64,000 bases of DNA from CAWUFC02 sp963921335 (lineage in GTDB: Bacteria > Pseudomonadota > Gammaproteobacteria > Pseudomonadales > Halieaceae): the NCBI GenBank assembly GCA_963921335.3, contig CAWUFC020000001.1, positions 372,001 to 436,000 of the forward strand. Reading direction: 5' to 3'. The notes beneath the pieces are model-generated. The model was not told where the DNA came from and did no database searches. It was given only the letters and a program-made list of their open reading frames with translations. Shown here piece by piece: positions 18,168 to 27,214 of the stretch (within the stretch, counting starts at the first letter, position 1; every line of letters begins with the position of its first letter). The position numbers and the translations under genes were made by a program.

Positions 18168-19421
18168 ATGACCGACTCCAGCAATGACATTCATATTGAT
18201 GACCTCGCCCGACCGCAGCTGACTGACATGCAGCAGGCTGCTCTGGCCTATGGCGACGAGCTCAATACCGTGATTAGCGTCGACGCGGTGCTGCAGCAGG
18301 CCAGAGACACGGCAGGGCTGGATGACTTCGGCAATGAGGACTTTCTGAAGCGGCTGCAGATCCTGGTAGACGAATGGTCCGGAGACCCCAATTTAACCGG
18401 CATCGGCCGCCTCACCCTGTTCAACAAACTGGCCCAGCATGCCACCTCGCGTCTGCTGATTCAGGACACGCTCAAAAAACATCCTGAAATTCACGACATT
18501 GAAATTCGAGAGCCAATCATCGTGGCTGGCCTGCCCCGTTCCGGCACAACCCATCTGCTCAACCTGATGGCGGCGGACAGCCGCTTCCGTTCGTTACCCC
18601 TGTGGGAGTCTTATGAGCCAGTGCCTCGCCCGGGCGAGCCGGTCACCGACAACAGCGATGACCCGCGCTGGCAGCGCACCGAGGAAGCCTGGCAGGGCAT
18701 GAAAATGAGCTCGCCCCTGCTGGCCGCCATGCACCCGATGAACCCGGACCACATTCATGAAGAACTGGAACTCATGGGGCCGGACTTTGCATCCTATAAC
18801 TATGAGTGGCTGTCTCCGTCGCCGGCGTGGCGCGATCACTACCTGAACACGGATCAGACACCTCACTACGAATACATGAAAACCGTGCTCAAATTGTTGC
18901 AGTGGCGTCGCGGCCCGCAACGCTGGGTGCTCAAATGCCCTCAGCACATGGAACAGCTAACGGTGTTACAGACGGTTTTCCCGGACGCTACTATCGCCAT
19001 CACGCATCGCGACCCGGTCTCGGTCATACAGTCGGCCATCACCATGCTGGGCTATGGCCAGCGTATGAACCGCCGTCAGGTCGACCTGGAAGGGCTGCGT
19101 GATTACTGGGCGGACCGCATTGAAACGCTGTTGCGCGCTTGCGTACGTGATCGTGATACCCTGCCGGAGGCGCAGGTGATCGACGTGCCGTTCAAGGCCT
19201 TTATGGCTGACGATATCGCCATGGTTGAACGCATATATAGTGTTGCCGGCCTGGACATGACAGACACCGCTCGGGGCGAGTTGCAGGCCTTTATGGATGC
19301 CCACCCCCGGGGCAAGGAAGGACAGGTTATCTATAACCTGAAAAGAGATTTTGGTATCAGCCCCGAGCAATTGCGCAGCCGCTTTGAATTTTATTTCGAG
19401 AAGTTCCCCTTCGCTCGTTAA
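18168..19421 (+). CDS. Sulfotransferase family protein
   Basis: A 417-residue protein of the bacterial sulfotransferase-3-like family. The 5'-phosphosulfate loop is visible as GLPRSGTTHLL (residues 121-131), and the 3'-phosphate-binding segment as ITHRDPVSVIQSAITML. It transfers sulfate from PAPS to an alcohol, sterol, lipid or carbohydrate; the acceptor is unknown. The ATG at 18168 is preferred over an in-frame ATG at 18138 because AAAGGAGC lies 10 bases before it. That site sits inside a stem-loop. The end of the gene overlaps the probable start of the cytochrome gene, which suggests coupled translation. Confidence 0.85.
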   Translation: MTDSSNDIHIDDLARPQLTDMQQAALAYGDELNTVISVDAVLQQARDTAGLDDFGNEDFLKRLQILVDEWSGDPNLTGIGRLTLFNKLAQHATSRLLIQDTLKKHPEIHDIEIREPIIVAGLPRSGTTHLLNLMAADSRFRSLPLWESYEPVPRPGEPVTDNSDDPRWQRTEEAWQGMKMSSPLLAAMHPMNPDHIHEELELMGPDFASYNYEWLSPSPAWRDHYLNTDQTPHYEYMKTVLKLLQWRRGPQRWVLKCPQHMEQLTVLQTVFPDATIAITHRDPVSVIQSAITMLGYGQRMNRRQVDLEGLRDYWADRIETLLRACVRDRDTLPEAQVIDVPFKAFMADDIAMVERIYSVAGLDMTDTARGELQAFMDAHPRGKEGQVIYNLKRDFGISPEQLRSRFEFYFEKFPFAR

Positions 19422-21666
19422 AGCCCTGTTTCTGCTGATCGCACTGGCCAATCCGGTCCAGGCAGAACTGCGCCAGGACGAACGCTTTATTGGAAGCCAT
19501 ACCTGCGCCACTTGTCACCAGCAGGAGTTTGAACAGTGGCAGGGATCACATCATGATCTGGCCATGCAGGCAGTGACCGAAGACAGCGTACTCGGCGATT
19601 TCAGTAATACCCGCTTCACTTACGCGGGCACGACCAGCCGCTTTTATCGCGACGGCAATCGCTTTCTGATCGACACCGATAATGCTACGGGTGAGCTGCA
19701 AACCTTTGAAGTCAAATATGTATTCGGTGTCTATCCGCTGCAGCAGTATCTGCTAGAACTTCCCGGCGGGCGCCTGCATGCACTCAGCGTCAGCTGGGAC
19801 AGCCGGCCCGCAGAGCAGGGCGGCCAGCGCTGGTTTCATCTGTACCCGGATGAAGAAATCACCGCTGACGACCCCTTGCACTGGACCGGCCACTACCAGA
19901 ATTGGAACAGCCGCTGTGCCGAATGCCACAGCACCGACCTGCGCAAAAACTACGACTCAGACAGCAATAGCTACAGCACCGACTGGGTAGAGATCAATGT
20001 TGGCTGTGAAACCTGTCACGGCCCCGGCGCTGAACACCTGAAACAGGCGGAGAGCGGCCAGTGGCAAGACAACTATGGCTTCCTGGTCGACCTGAAACAG
20101 CGCGGCCAATGGGCGTTCAAGCCGGATCAAAGCATCGCCGAAAACCAAATCGACAACGATCATCAAAAGCAAATCGACAGCTGCGGGCGCTGCCATGCCC
20201 GTCGCGGCACCCTGGGTGAATACGCCTATGGCGAAGAACTACTGGAGACCCATCGCCTGAGTCTGATCGAGTCCCCTCTGTACCACAGCGATGGCCAGAT
20301 ACTGGATGAAGTGTATGTGTACGGGTCATTTCTGCAGAGCAAGATGCATCAGGCGGGGGTTGTCTGCACCGACTGCCACAACCCACACACGGCCCGGTTG
20401 AAAGCGGAGGGCAATGGCATTTGCGCCCAATGTCACCGCGCCGATGTCTACGACAGCCCCGAGCATCACCATCACCCCATGGGCAGCAGCGGTGCAGAAT
20501 GTGCCAACTGCCACATGCCTGAGACCACCTACATGGTGGTGGACCCACGCCGCGATCACAGTATGCGCATACCGCGCCCGGATCTCAGTGTGGTCATGGG
20601 TACACCGAATGCCTGTACCCAGTGCCACAAAGATCGCAGCGACGATTGGGCTTTGAACAGCCTGCGAGAATGGAACGTCAACTTCACTGATACCGGAGAA
20701 CATCCCGCTCGCGCCATGCAACTGGCGATGGCGGGCGACAACCGCAGCCTGCCCCGCCTGAAGGCGATTGCAATGGATCCCACCCAAACCAATATCTGGC
20801 GCGCCTCAGCCATGGTGGCGATGAGCCAGTTTCCGGACCAGACCAGCTACGAAACAGCCCTGTCACTCCTGCAATCACAAGACGCCATTCTGCGTCTGGC
20901 CGCCACCCGCAGCCTCGAGTTTTTACCACCGGAGCAGCGTTTCCGGGTGTTGTTGCCGCGGGCGATCGACCCCTCGCGGGGTGTCCGTATGGAGGCTGCC
21001 CGCTTACTGGCGGCAGTGCCTCTGGATCAACTGGACCAGGCCAGTCGAGGCGTTCTGGAAAAGCTCTTTGATGAGTATCTTGAAGTACTCGGTATGGATG
21101 CAGATATGCCCGGCGTGCAGCTGCAGCTGGGCTTGTTTTATGCCGCGCAACAGCAACTCACTGAAGCCGAGCAAGCCTACCGGCAGGCGCTGGCGGTGAA
21201 CCCGCAGTTTCTGCCCGCCCTGTTGAATCTCGCCGACCTTTACCGGGTCGCGGGCAGGGATGCAGAGGCACGCACTCTGTTACAGGAAGGTATCCGCATC
21301 GCACCAGAGCTGGGCACGGCCTATCACGCTCTGGGACTGCTGGAAACCCGGGCCGGCAATCAACAGCGGGCGCTGGAACAGCTGGCCAGGGCGGCCGGTT
21401 TGGAACAAGACGGCGTTCGTCACCGCTATGTCTATGCGATCGCTCTGCACGATGCAGGTCAAATCAATGCTGCCATTGATAACTTGAAACGCCTGCACCA
21501 ACGCTACCCGGATGACCTCGATATTTTGCTGGCACTGGTCAACTACTGCAGTGAGGCGAACCGGGTCGATGAGGCCAAATACTACGCGCGCGAGCTGCAA
21601 CGCCGGGCAGGCAATAACCCGCAGCTGCAGGGCATGTTGAACGCGATTCTGAACCGACCCAGCTAG
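19351..21666 (+). CDS. Eight-heme cytochrome c with C-terminal HEAT/TPR repeats
   Basis: Up to 771 residues. A signal peptide (VKALFLLIALANPVQA) is followed by eight CxxCH motifs: CATCH, CAECH, CETCH, CGRCH, CTDCH, CAQCH, CANCH and CTQCH. The C-terminal half is helical, with HEAT-like pairs and then TPR units (for example LTEAEQAYRQALAVNPQFLPALLNLADLYR). This architecture is known for periplasmic multiheme cytochromes of uncertain role. The start is unclear. TTG at 19351 gives the longest frame; TTG at 19384 would give a compact 27-residue signal peptide. Both lie inside the sulfotransferase gene. The stop is 4 bases from the convergent parE stop. Confidence 0.85.
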   Translation: MVSAPSNCAAALNFISRSSPSLVKALFLLIALANPVQAELRQDERFIGSHTCATCHQQEFEQWQGSHHDLAMQAVTEDSVLGDFSNTRFTYAGTTSRFYRDGNRFLIDTDNATGELQTFEVKYVFGVYPLQQYLLELPGGRLHALSVSWDSRPAEQGGQRWFHLYPDEEITADDPLHWTGHYQNWNSRCAECHSTDLRKNYDSDSNSYSTDWVEINVGCETCHGPGAEHLKQAESGQWQDNYGFLVDLKQRGQWAFKPDQSIAENQIDNDHQKQIDSCGRCHARRGTLGEYAYGEELLETHRLSLIESPLYHSDGQILDEVYVYGSFLQSKMHQAGVVCTDCHNPHTARLKAEGNGICAQCHRADVYDSPEHHHHPMGSSGAECANCHMPETTYMVVDPRRDHSMRIPRPDLSVVMGTPNACTQCHKDRSDDWALNSLREWNVNFTDTGEHPARAMQLAMAGDNRSLPRLKAIAMDPTQTNIWRASAMVAMSQFPDQTSYETALSLLQSQDAILRLAATRSLEFLPPEQRFRVLLPRAIDPSRGVRMEAARLLAAVPLDQLDQASRGVLEKLFDEYLEVLGMDADMPGVQLQLGLFYAAQQQLTEAEQAYRQALAVNPQFLPALLNLADLYRVAGRDAEARTLLQEGIRIAPELGTAYHALGLLETRAGNQQRALEQLARAAGLEQDGVRHRYVYAIALHDAGQINAAIDNLKRLHQRYPDDLDILLALVNYCSEANRVDEAKYYARELQRRAGNNPQLQGMLNAILNRPS

Positions 21667-21670
21667 GGCC

Positions 21671-23557
21671 TCAGATCACTTCTGCCAAATCGCCCTTCTT
21701 CTCAAGCCACTGCTTGCGATCAGCTGAGCGCTTCTTGGCCAGCAACATATCCATCATCTTGTTGGTGCCATCGCCGGGGTCCATCACCAAACGCACCAGG
21801 CGTCGAGTATCCGGGTCCATCGTGGTTTCGCGCAGTTGCAGCGGATTCATCTCACCGAGACCTTTAAAGCGCTGTACATTCACTTTGCCGCGAAGCTTCT
21901 CGGCCTCAATACGATCGAGAACACCCTGCTTCTCACCTTCATCGAGGGCGTAAAACACTTCCTTGCCCACATCGATCCGGTACAGCGGCGGCATGGCCAC
22001 AAACACGCGCCCCGCCTTCACCAACGCGGGGAAGTGGCGCACGAACAGTGCGCAAATCAGCGTGGCGATATGCAACCCGTCGGAGTCCGCATCAGCCAGT
22101 ATGCACACCTTGCCGTAGCGCAGGGAGCCCAGCTCATCGCTCATCGGGTCGATACCCAGCGCAACAGAAATATTATGCACCTCCTGTGAGGCCAGTATTT
22201 CCTGGGAATCCACTTCCCAGGTGTTCAAAATTTTTCCTCGCAGGGGCAGGATGGCCTGAAATTCGCGATCGCGGGCCTGCTTGGCAGAGCCCCCCGCAGA
22301 ATCACCCTCCACCAGAAACAACTCACCGCGCTCGGAGTCCTGCCCGGAACAGTCCGCCAGCTTACCCGGCAGGGCAGGGCCGGCGGTGATGCGCTTGCGC
22401 TCAACTTTCTTGGCGCTGCGCATACGGCTCTGGGCATTGCTGATGCACATATCAGCAAGCTTTTCTGCCTCTTCCGTATGCTGGTTCAGCCACAGGCTGA
22501 AGGCGTCTTTTGCGACACCGCTGACAAAGGCCGCTGCCTCCCGCGAAGACAGGCGCTCCTTGGTCTGCCCGGAAAACTGTGGGTCTTCCAGCTTGCTCGA
22601 CAGCACATAGGCACAGCGGTCCCAGATATCGTCGGGGCCAAGTTTTACCCCTCGCGGCAGCAGCGAGCGGATCTCACAGAAATCGCGCATGGCATCCAGC
22701 AGCCCGGCGCGTAAACCATTCACGTGGGTACCACCTTGGGCTGTGGGAATCAGGTTGACGTAACTCTCGTTGATGACCTCGCCGCCCTCGGGTAGCCACT
22801 GCACCGCCCAGTCGACCCCTTCATTAGAGCCGCTAAAGCTGCCTACAAAGGGTTCTTCAGGTACCACTGGGAAGTCGATGGTGGCGTCCTGCAAGTAATC
22901 GGTAAGCCCGTCTTCGTAGTACCACTCCTCTGATTCCTTCTTGGCCTCATCCTTAAACTTGACCCGCAGTTTCGGGCACAGGACAGCTTTCGCTCGCAGC
23001 ACGTGCTTGAGCCGCGGCACCGAAAAGTTCACTGAATCAAAGTACTGGGGATCGGGGGTAAAGGTAATCGCGGTGCCCGTATTGCGAGCTCCGCAAGTAT
23101 CCACCTGCTTGAGTTTGGTCGCGGTCTCACCGTTTTCAAAACCCATCTGGTAGACCTTGGCATCGCGCCGAATCGTTACTTCCAGATTGGAAGACAGGGC
23201 GTTCACCACTGACACTCCCACGCCGTGCAAACCGCCACTGAACTGGTAGTTCTTGTTGGAGAACTTACCACCGGCGTGGAGCGTGGTCATAATCACTTCT
23301 ACACCGGGCTTTTTCTGTTCAGGGTGTTTGTCCACAGGCATACCGCGGCCGTTGTCTAACACTGTGATCGAACCGCCCTTGTGCAGGGTGACGGATATCT
23401 CATCGGCGTGTCCGGCCAGGGCCTCATCAACACTATTGTCGATCACCTCCTGGGCCAGGTGATTGGGGCGAGCGGTATCGGTGTACATGCCGGGGCGCTT
23501 ACGCACGGGCTCGAGTCCGGTCAATACCTCGATATCTTCTGCTGTGTATTTACTCAT
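21671..23557 (-). CDS. parE: DNA topoisomerase IV subunit B
   Basis: A 628-residue type IIA topoisomerase ATPase subunit. The GHKL ATPase motifs are EVIDNSVDEAL, DNGRGMPV and GGLHGVGVSVVNAL. The Toprim domain has EGDSAGG and DADSDG. The C-terminal end fits ParE rather than GyrB: it is short, with no long insertion. The ATG at 23557 (MSKYTAEDIEVL) is chosen because ParE proteins begin this way; an upstream TTG at 23569 is unlikely. It works with ParC, which is not in the window, to unlink daughter chromosomes. It follows cpdA on the same strand after 65 bases. Confidence 0.96.
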   Translation of the reverse strand: MSKYTAEDIEVLTGLEPVRKRPGMYTDTARPNHLAQEVIDNSVDEALAGHADEISVTLHKGGSITVLDNGRGMPVDKHPEQKKPGVEVIMTTLHAGGKFSNKNYQFSGGLHGVGVSVVNALSSNLEVTIRRDAKVYQMGFENGETATKLKQVDTCGARNTGTAITFTPDPQYFDSVNFSVPRLKHVLRAKAVLCPKLRVKFKDEAKKESEEWYYEDGLTDYLQDATIDFPVVPEEPFVGSFSGSNEGVDWAVQWLPEGGEVINESYVNLIPTAQGGTHVNGLRAGLLDAMRDFCEIRSLLPRGVKLGPDDIWDRCAYVLSSKLEDPQFSGQTKERLSSREAAAFVSGVAKDAFSLWLNQHTEEAEKLADMCISNAQSRMRSAKKVERKRITAGPALPGKLADCSGQDSERGELFLVEGDSAGGSAKQARDREFQAILPLRGKILNTWEVDSQEILASQEVHNISVALGIDPMSDELGSLRYGKVCILADADSDGLHIATLICALFVRHFPALVKAGRVFVAMPPLYRIDVGKEVFYALDEGEKQGVLDRIEAEKLRGKVNVQRFKGLGEMNPLQLRETTMDPDTRRLVRLVMDPGDGTNKMMDMLLAKKRSADRKQWLEKKGDLAEVI

Positions 23558-23622
23558 TCTATGGAACAACTCTCATTGGAAGCGGCGCATGGCACCGGTA
23601 CAACAAACTGCGCGGGCAGGGG

Positions 23623-24456
23623 CTACATATACCCCTGGGATTCAAGATCAACTGAAAATTTCACGCCCTCAACGCGGGATACACCGGTCTCCAGGCGGCC
23701 ATCTTCATACAGGTCAAGCCAGCGGTAGCCAGGGTTGATGGAGTCTACCTTGAAATCATGGCTGGCGGGCGCGAATTGAATGCATGAGGAGGGCGTCGAC
23801 ATCAGGCGCAGGTCTCCGTCCAGTCGATCCAGCTGCTGATGGACATGACCCCAAAGCAGGCCGCGCACGTGACTGTGCTCGCTAAGCACAGCAAACAGAT
23901 CCTCGCGGTCTCTGACCATCTGCTCATCAATCCAGGTCGAGCCCATGGGAACGGGCTGGTGATGCAGGCAAACCAGCGCAAATTGTCCGCGGCTCGCAGA
24001 TTCCTGCAGCTTGGTGCTCAACCAGCTCAATTCTTCTTGACCCAATTCGCCACCGACTTCGCCAGGTATCTGGGAATTCAACATTAAAATTTGCCAGCTG
24101 CCTGCGTGCACTTCCCTCACCAGCTGTCCGCCCTGACCCAGCACCTTCTGCATGTTTTCCAACAGGTCGTGATTACCCGCCAGCCATACCGTGTGCTCGC
24201 ACAGTGCCGAGAGGTAGTCTTTGGCGCGAACGTAGGCCTCTTCACTGCCGTGATCGGAGATATCACCCGTGCCCAGCAGCAAATCGATGTTGCTGCGCTC
24301 AGCCTGAACCAGCTTGATCACCTCTTGCAAACTAAAATCGGTATCCAGCCCCAGCAAGGTGCCACCTGTTTGGCGGTTAAGATGGGTATCGGTTAGCTGT
24401 ACAACACGGATGGGGTCACCGTGGCTAGCGCTGAGCTCGAGAGTCTCGCCGCTCAT
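23623..24456 (-). CDS. cpdA: 3',5'-cyclic AMP phosphodiesterase
   Basis: A 277-residue class III metallophosphoesterase. The metal-binding motifs appear in order: QLTDTHL, GTGDISDHG, GNHD, LHHQP and WGHVHQQ. The position between DUF1249 and parE is the standard one for CpdA (Icc) in Gammaproteobacteria. It hydrolyses cAMP in the cytoplasm and so lowers CRP/Vfr activity. Its ATG overlaps the DUF1249 stop by four bases (ATGA), so the two are translationally coupled. Confidence 0.92.
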   Translation of the reverse strand: MSGETLELSASHGDPIRVVQLTDTHLNRQTGGTLLGLDTDFSLQEVIKLVQAERSNIDLLLGTGDISDHGSEEAYVRAKDYLSALCEHTVWLAGNHDLLENMQKVLGQGGQLVREVHAGSWQILMLNSQIPGEVGGELGQEELSWLSTKLQESASRGQFALVCLHHQPVPMGSTWIDEQMVRDREDLFAVLSEHSHVRGLLWGHVHQQLDRLDGDLRLMSTPSSCIQFAPASHDFKVDSINPGYRWLDLYEDGRLETGVSRVEGVKFSVDLESQGYM

Positions 24457-24917
24457 GAGGCATCCACAGCACCCGGCCGGGCAACGGGCAGGCCCTCGTC
24501 ACTGCATCCGTGGGCCAGGCAGTGACTGAGCCACTCCGCCAGAAACAGGTTTTGCTGGGTTTTTTCGTCGCGAGCGTGCATGTCCGGGTTTGGATAGTCA
24601 TTGCGAGCTGATGCCCGGCGCTGGGACTGGAAACTGATGACCTCTGCCATACGGGCATCGTGATACACGCGAACTTCAAACTGCGGCGCATTCAACCACT
24701 CGCTGTTGCCGCCTTGCTGGCGCACCTTAAGAGTGGTTGTGTAGCGGCAGCGTTCGATCACATCGAGTCGTACACGCTCCCCACCACCGAGCTGAAACTC
24801 ACGATAATTACGGCTTTCATAGTCCGGGAACAGCTGTAGAAGGCGCACATAATTGCTGTCGCACGTCGCATGCAACACCGAAAGATTGACTGAGTAGTTT
24901 GGCTGCGACCGGCCCAA
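24453..24917 (-). CDS. DUF1249 (YqiB-like) family protein
   Basis: A 154-residue protein starting at TTG 24917. That start is favoured because AGGGGAGAG lies just before it and the length then fits the family (about 140-150). The open frame extends to 25031 but without family-like sequence. Diagnostic segments are ERCRYTTTLKVRQ, PQFEVRVYHDARMAEV and ARNDYPNPDMHARDEKTQQNLFLAEWLSHCL. Function unknown. It stands next to cpdA and tolC in many Gammaproteobacteria. The nudF gene often found between it and tolC is absent here. Confidence 0.88.
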   Translation of the reverse strand: MGRSQPNYSVNLSVLHATCDSNYVRLLQLFPDYESRNYREFQLGGGERVRLDVIERCRYTTTLKVRQQGGNSEWLNAPQFEVRVYHDARMAEVISFQSQRRASARNDYPNPDMHARDEKTQQNLFLAEWLSHCLAHGCSDEGLPVARPGAVDAS

Positions 24918-25145
24918 GCCTGACTCTCCCCTGACTGGTAAAACAACTGCTGTTACAGGGCAAACACTGATCGCAATGCGACGGCTCATTAAGCCCTGTT
25001 TAAGCTCAAAGTGTAGCATCAACAATTGCATATTTGCTGTTGATAATCCATGTTTTCAGCGCTCTGACCAACGCGCTATCATAGGCGGCCGCTGCGCTGC
25101 TAAACTGCGTCGTTGTAAACCACACTCCAAGTAGGGATATCAATA

Positions 25146-26591
25146 ATGAAGTGGTCCGTTAATGTTCTCGCCGCTGTCGTGTTTTCAGCGGGGGTTTCAA
25201 CCAGCCAGGCAGACACGCTCCAGGAAATCTACGAGCTGGCTCTGGAAAACGACGCCCAGCTTAAGGCCCAGGAAGCACAGTACCTGGCCGCTCGCGAGGC
25301 CAAGAACCTCGGCCGCTCAGCCCTGCTGCCACAAATCAACGCCAATTATGATTACACGGACCAAAACACCGATACTGTGTCGCCCAGCCTGAATTTCGAC
25401 CCCGGCTCGGGCAACCTGGTACCGATTGATTCGGTCTCAAATACCGATACGGAAACCGATGGCTGGGGCGTCACACTGGACCAGGCCATTTTTAACCTGC
25501 CTGCCTGGTTCAGCTTCCAGGCAGGAAAAGAGTCAACCGCGGAAGCGGAATTTACCTTTGCCGCTGATCAGCAGGACCTGATCGTGCGAGTCGTGGAAGC
25601 TTACCTGGGCGTACTCCGGGCGCAGGAAAACCTGGAAGCTTCCCAGGCTCGTGAACGTGCCTTCAAGCGCCAGCTGGAGCAAACCCAACAGCGCTTCGAG
25701 GTCGGCCTGATTGCCATCACGGATGTGCACGAATCCCAGGCCGCCTACGACCTTTCCCAGGTGGAGCGAATTGTTGACGAAAACAACGTCAACGTAGCGC
25801 TGGAGCGACTGTCCGTGCTGACTGGCCAGTATCACTCCAACCTGCACCTGCTCTCGCCGGACTTTGAGGTGACCAAGCCAGAACCCCTGCAGCGCAGTGA
25901 GTGGGTGGATTTTGCACTGGAAAACAATTTCCGGCTTAAGGCGGCGCGCTCACGCGAAGAGGCCGCGCGCCAGTCCTCCAAGTCCAACCGGGCAGAACAC
26001 TATCCCAAGGTCAGCGGTCGTCTTGGTTACACAGATTACGAGACCGACGGTACACTCGAACGCGAACCGGCGTCCGCCTTTGACCTGGCTCCCGAACGCG
26101 ACCAGTGCCAGGAAACCATCTCCCTGCGCGTTGACCTGCCCCTTTACTCCGGCGGCCGCATCAGCTCTAACCGGCGCCGGGCTGCACAAGAGTACATTGC
26201 GTCACAGGAAAGCCGTATCAATCTAATGCGCAACACGGTCACCAACACCCGCTCCCTGCACATGACAGTGATGAGCGACGTGTCACGTGTAGCCGCGCGC
26301 AAGCAAAGTATCGTGTCTTCTCAAAGTGCGCTGGATGCAACCACTGCGGGCTATGAAGTCGGTACGCGGAATATCGTGGATGTTCTGGATGCACAGAATA
26401 CCTTGTTTGCGGCACAGCGGGACTACGCCAACGCCCGCTTCGACTATGTCACCAATATCCTGCGTCTGAAACAGCAGGCTGGCACCCTCAGCCCAGAAGA
26501 TATTTACCGTCTGGAGGGTTATCTGGAGCCACCCGGCGCAGTAACCGCCAGCTCCCGAACCGGCACGCCCTACCCAACTGACTCAGAGTAA
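25146..26591 (+). CDS. tolC: TolC-family outer membrane channel protein
   Basis: A 481-residue protein with a signal peptide ending near STSQA. It contains the two repeated outer-membrane efflux protein domains with long alpha-helical segments and heptad-like QA/QL runs. The conserved end of the second repeat reads GTRNIVDVLDAQNTLFAAQRDYANARFDYV. It provides the outer-membrane exit duct for RND pumps and type I secretion. It is divergent from the DUF1249-cpdA-parE genes, as in pseudomonads. It is a plausible partner for the RND pair at 13948-18114 and for export of the giant adhesin (inference). Confidence 0.92.
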   Translation: MKWSVNVLAAVVFSAGVSTSQADTLQEIYELALENDAQLKAQEAQYLAAREAKNLGRSALLPQINANYDYTDQNTDTVSPSLNFDPGSGNLVPIDSVSNTDTETDGWGVTLDQAIFNLPAWFSFQAGKESTAEAEFTFAADQQDLIVRVVEAYLGVLRAQENLEASQARERAFKRQLEQTQQRFEVGLIAITDVHESQAAYDLSQVERIVDENNVNVALERLSVLTGQYHSNLHLLSPDFEVTKPEPLQRSEWVDFALENNFRLKAARSREEAARQSSKSNRAEHYPKVSGRLGYTDYETDGTLEREPASAFDLAPERDQCQETISLRVDLPLYSGGRISSNRRRAAQEYIASQESRINLMRNTVTNTRSLHMTVMSDVSRVAARKQSIVSSQSALDATTAGYEVGTRNIVDVLDAQNTLFAAQRDYANARFDYVTNILRLKQQAGTLSPEDIYRLEGYLEPPGAVTASSRTGTPYPTDSE

Positions 26592-26599
26592 GTTTCCTC

Positions 26600-27214
26600 A
26601 TGTTTAATCCACCCCTTGACCTGAACGAGGTCAAGGGCTTTCTCGCCCATGCTGAGGCGGAAGCCCTGTACCGGCATGCGCTGGCCAGCTCGGAGCTAGG
26701 GCCTGTGCTTGAAATCGGCAGCTATTGTGGCAAGTCGACCATTTGCCTGGGCCTGGCCTGTCAGGAAACGGGTAGCCTGGTCTATGCGCTGGACCACCAT
26801 GGCGGCTCTGAAGAGCACCAGCTGGGCGAGATGTTCCACGATCCGGACCTCTACGATGCCACGGATCAGCGCTTTGATTCCTTTCGTGAGTTCAGGCGCA
26901 ATATTCAGGCCGCAGGCGTGTCAGAACAGGTCGTTCCTATTGTCGCCAGCTCCGAACAGGCGGCGCGCTACTGGAACACCGACCTGGGCATGGTGTTTAT
27001 TGATGGGGGGCACAGCCTCGAAGCCGCGCAGACTGACTACCGATGCTGGGCCATGCATGTGGCCCGCGGCGGCATTCTCGCGATTCACGACGTCTTTCCG
27101 GATGCGGCTACCGGAGGGCACGCACCCTATGCGGTACATCGCCTGGCGATTGAATCGGGGCTCTTCAGTGAAATTGAACGGGCCGAAACCCTGAGTTTAC
27201 TGCGCAGGCTGTAG
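26600..27214 (+). CDS. Class I SAM-dependent methyltransferase (Methyltransf_24-like)
   Basis: A 204-residue Rossmann-fold protein. Motif I reads VLEIGSYCGKSTI, and a second acidic residue lies in VYALDHHGG. The segment MVFIDGGHSLEAAQTDYRCW is typical of the Methyltransf_24 family, which often modifies sugars or small secondary metabolites. It starts 8 bases after the tolC stop. Its end overlaps the convergent alpha-alpha-barrel gene by 18 bases. Methyl acceptor unknown; its location suggests a link to the neighbouring glycan genes. Confidence 0.85.
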   Translation: MFNPPLDLNEVKGFLAHAEAEALYRHALASSELGPVLEIGSYCGKSTICLGLACQETGSLVYALDHHGGSEEHQLGEMFHDPDLYDATDQRFDSFREFRRNIQAAGVSEQVVPIVASSEQAARYWNTDLGMVFIDGGHSLEAAQTDYRCWAMHVARGGILAIHDVFPDAATGGHAPYAVHRLAIESGLFSEIERAETLSLLRRL

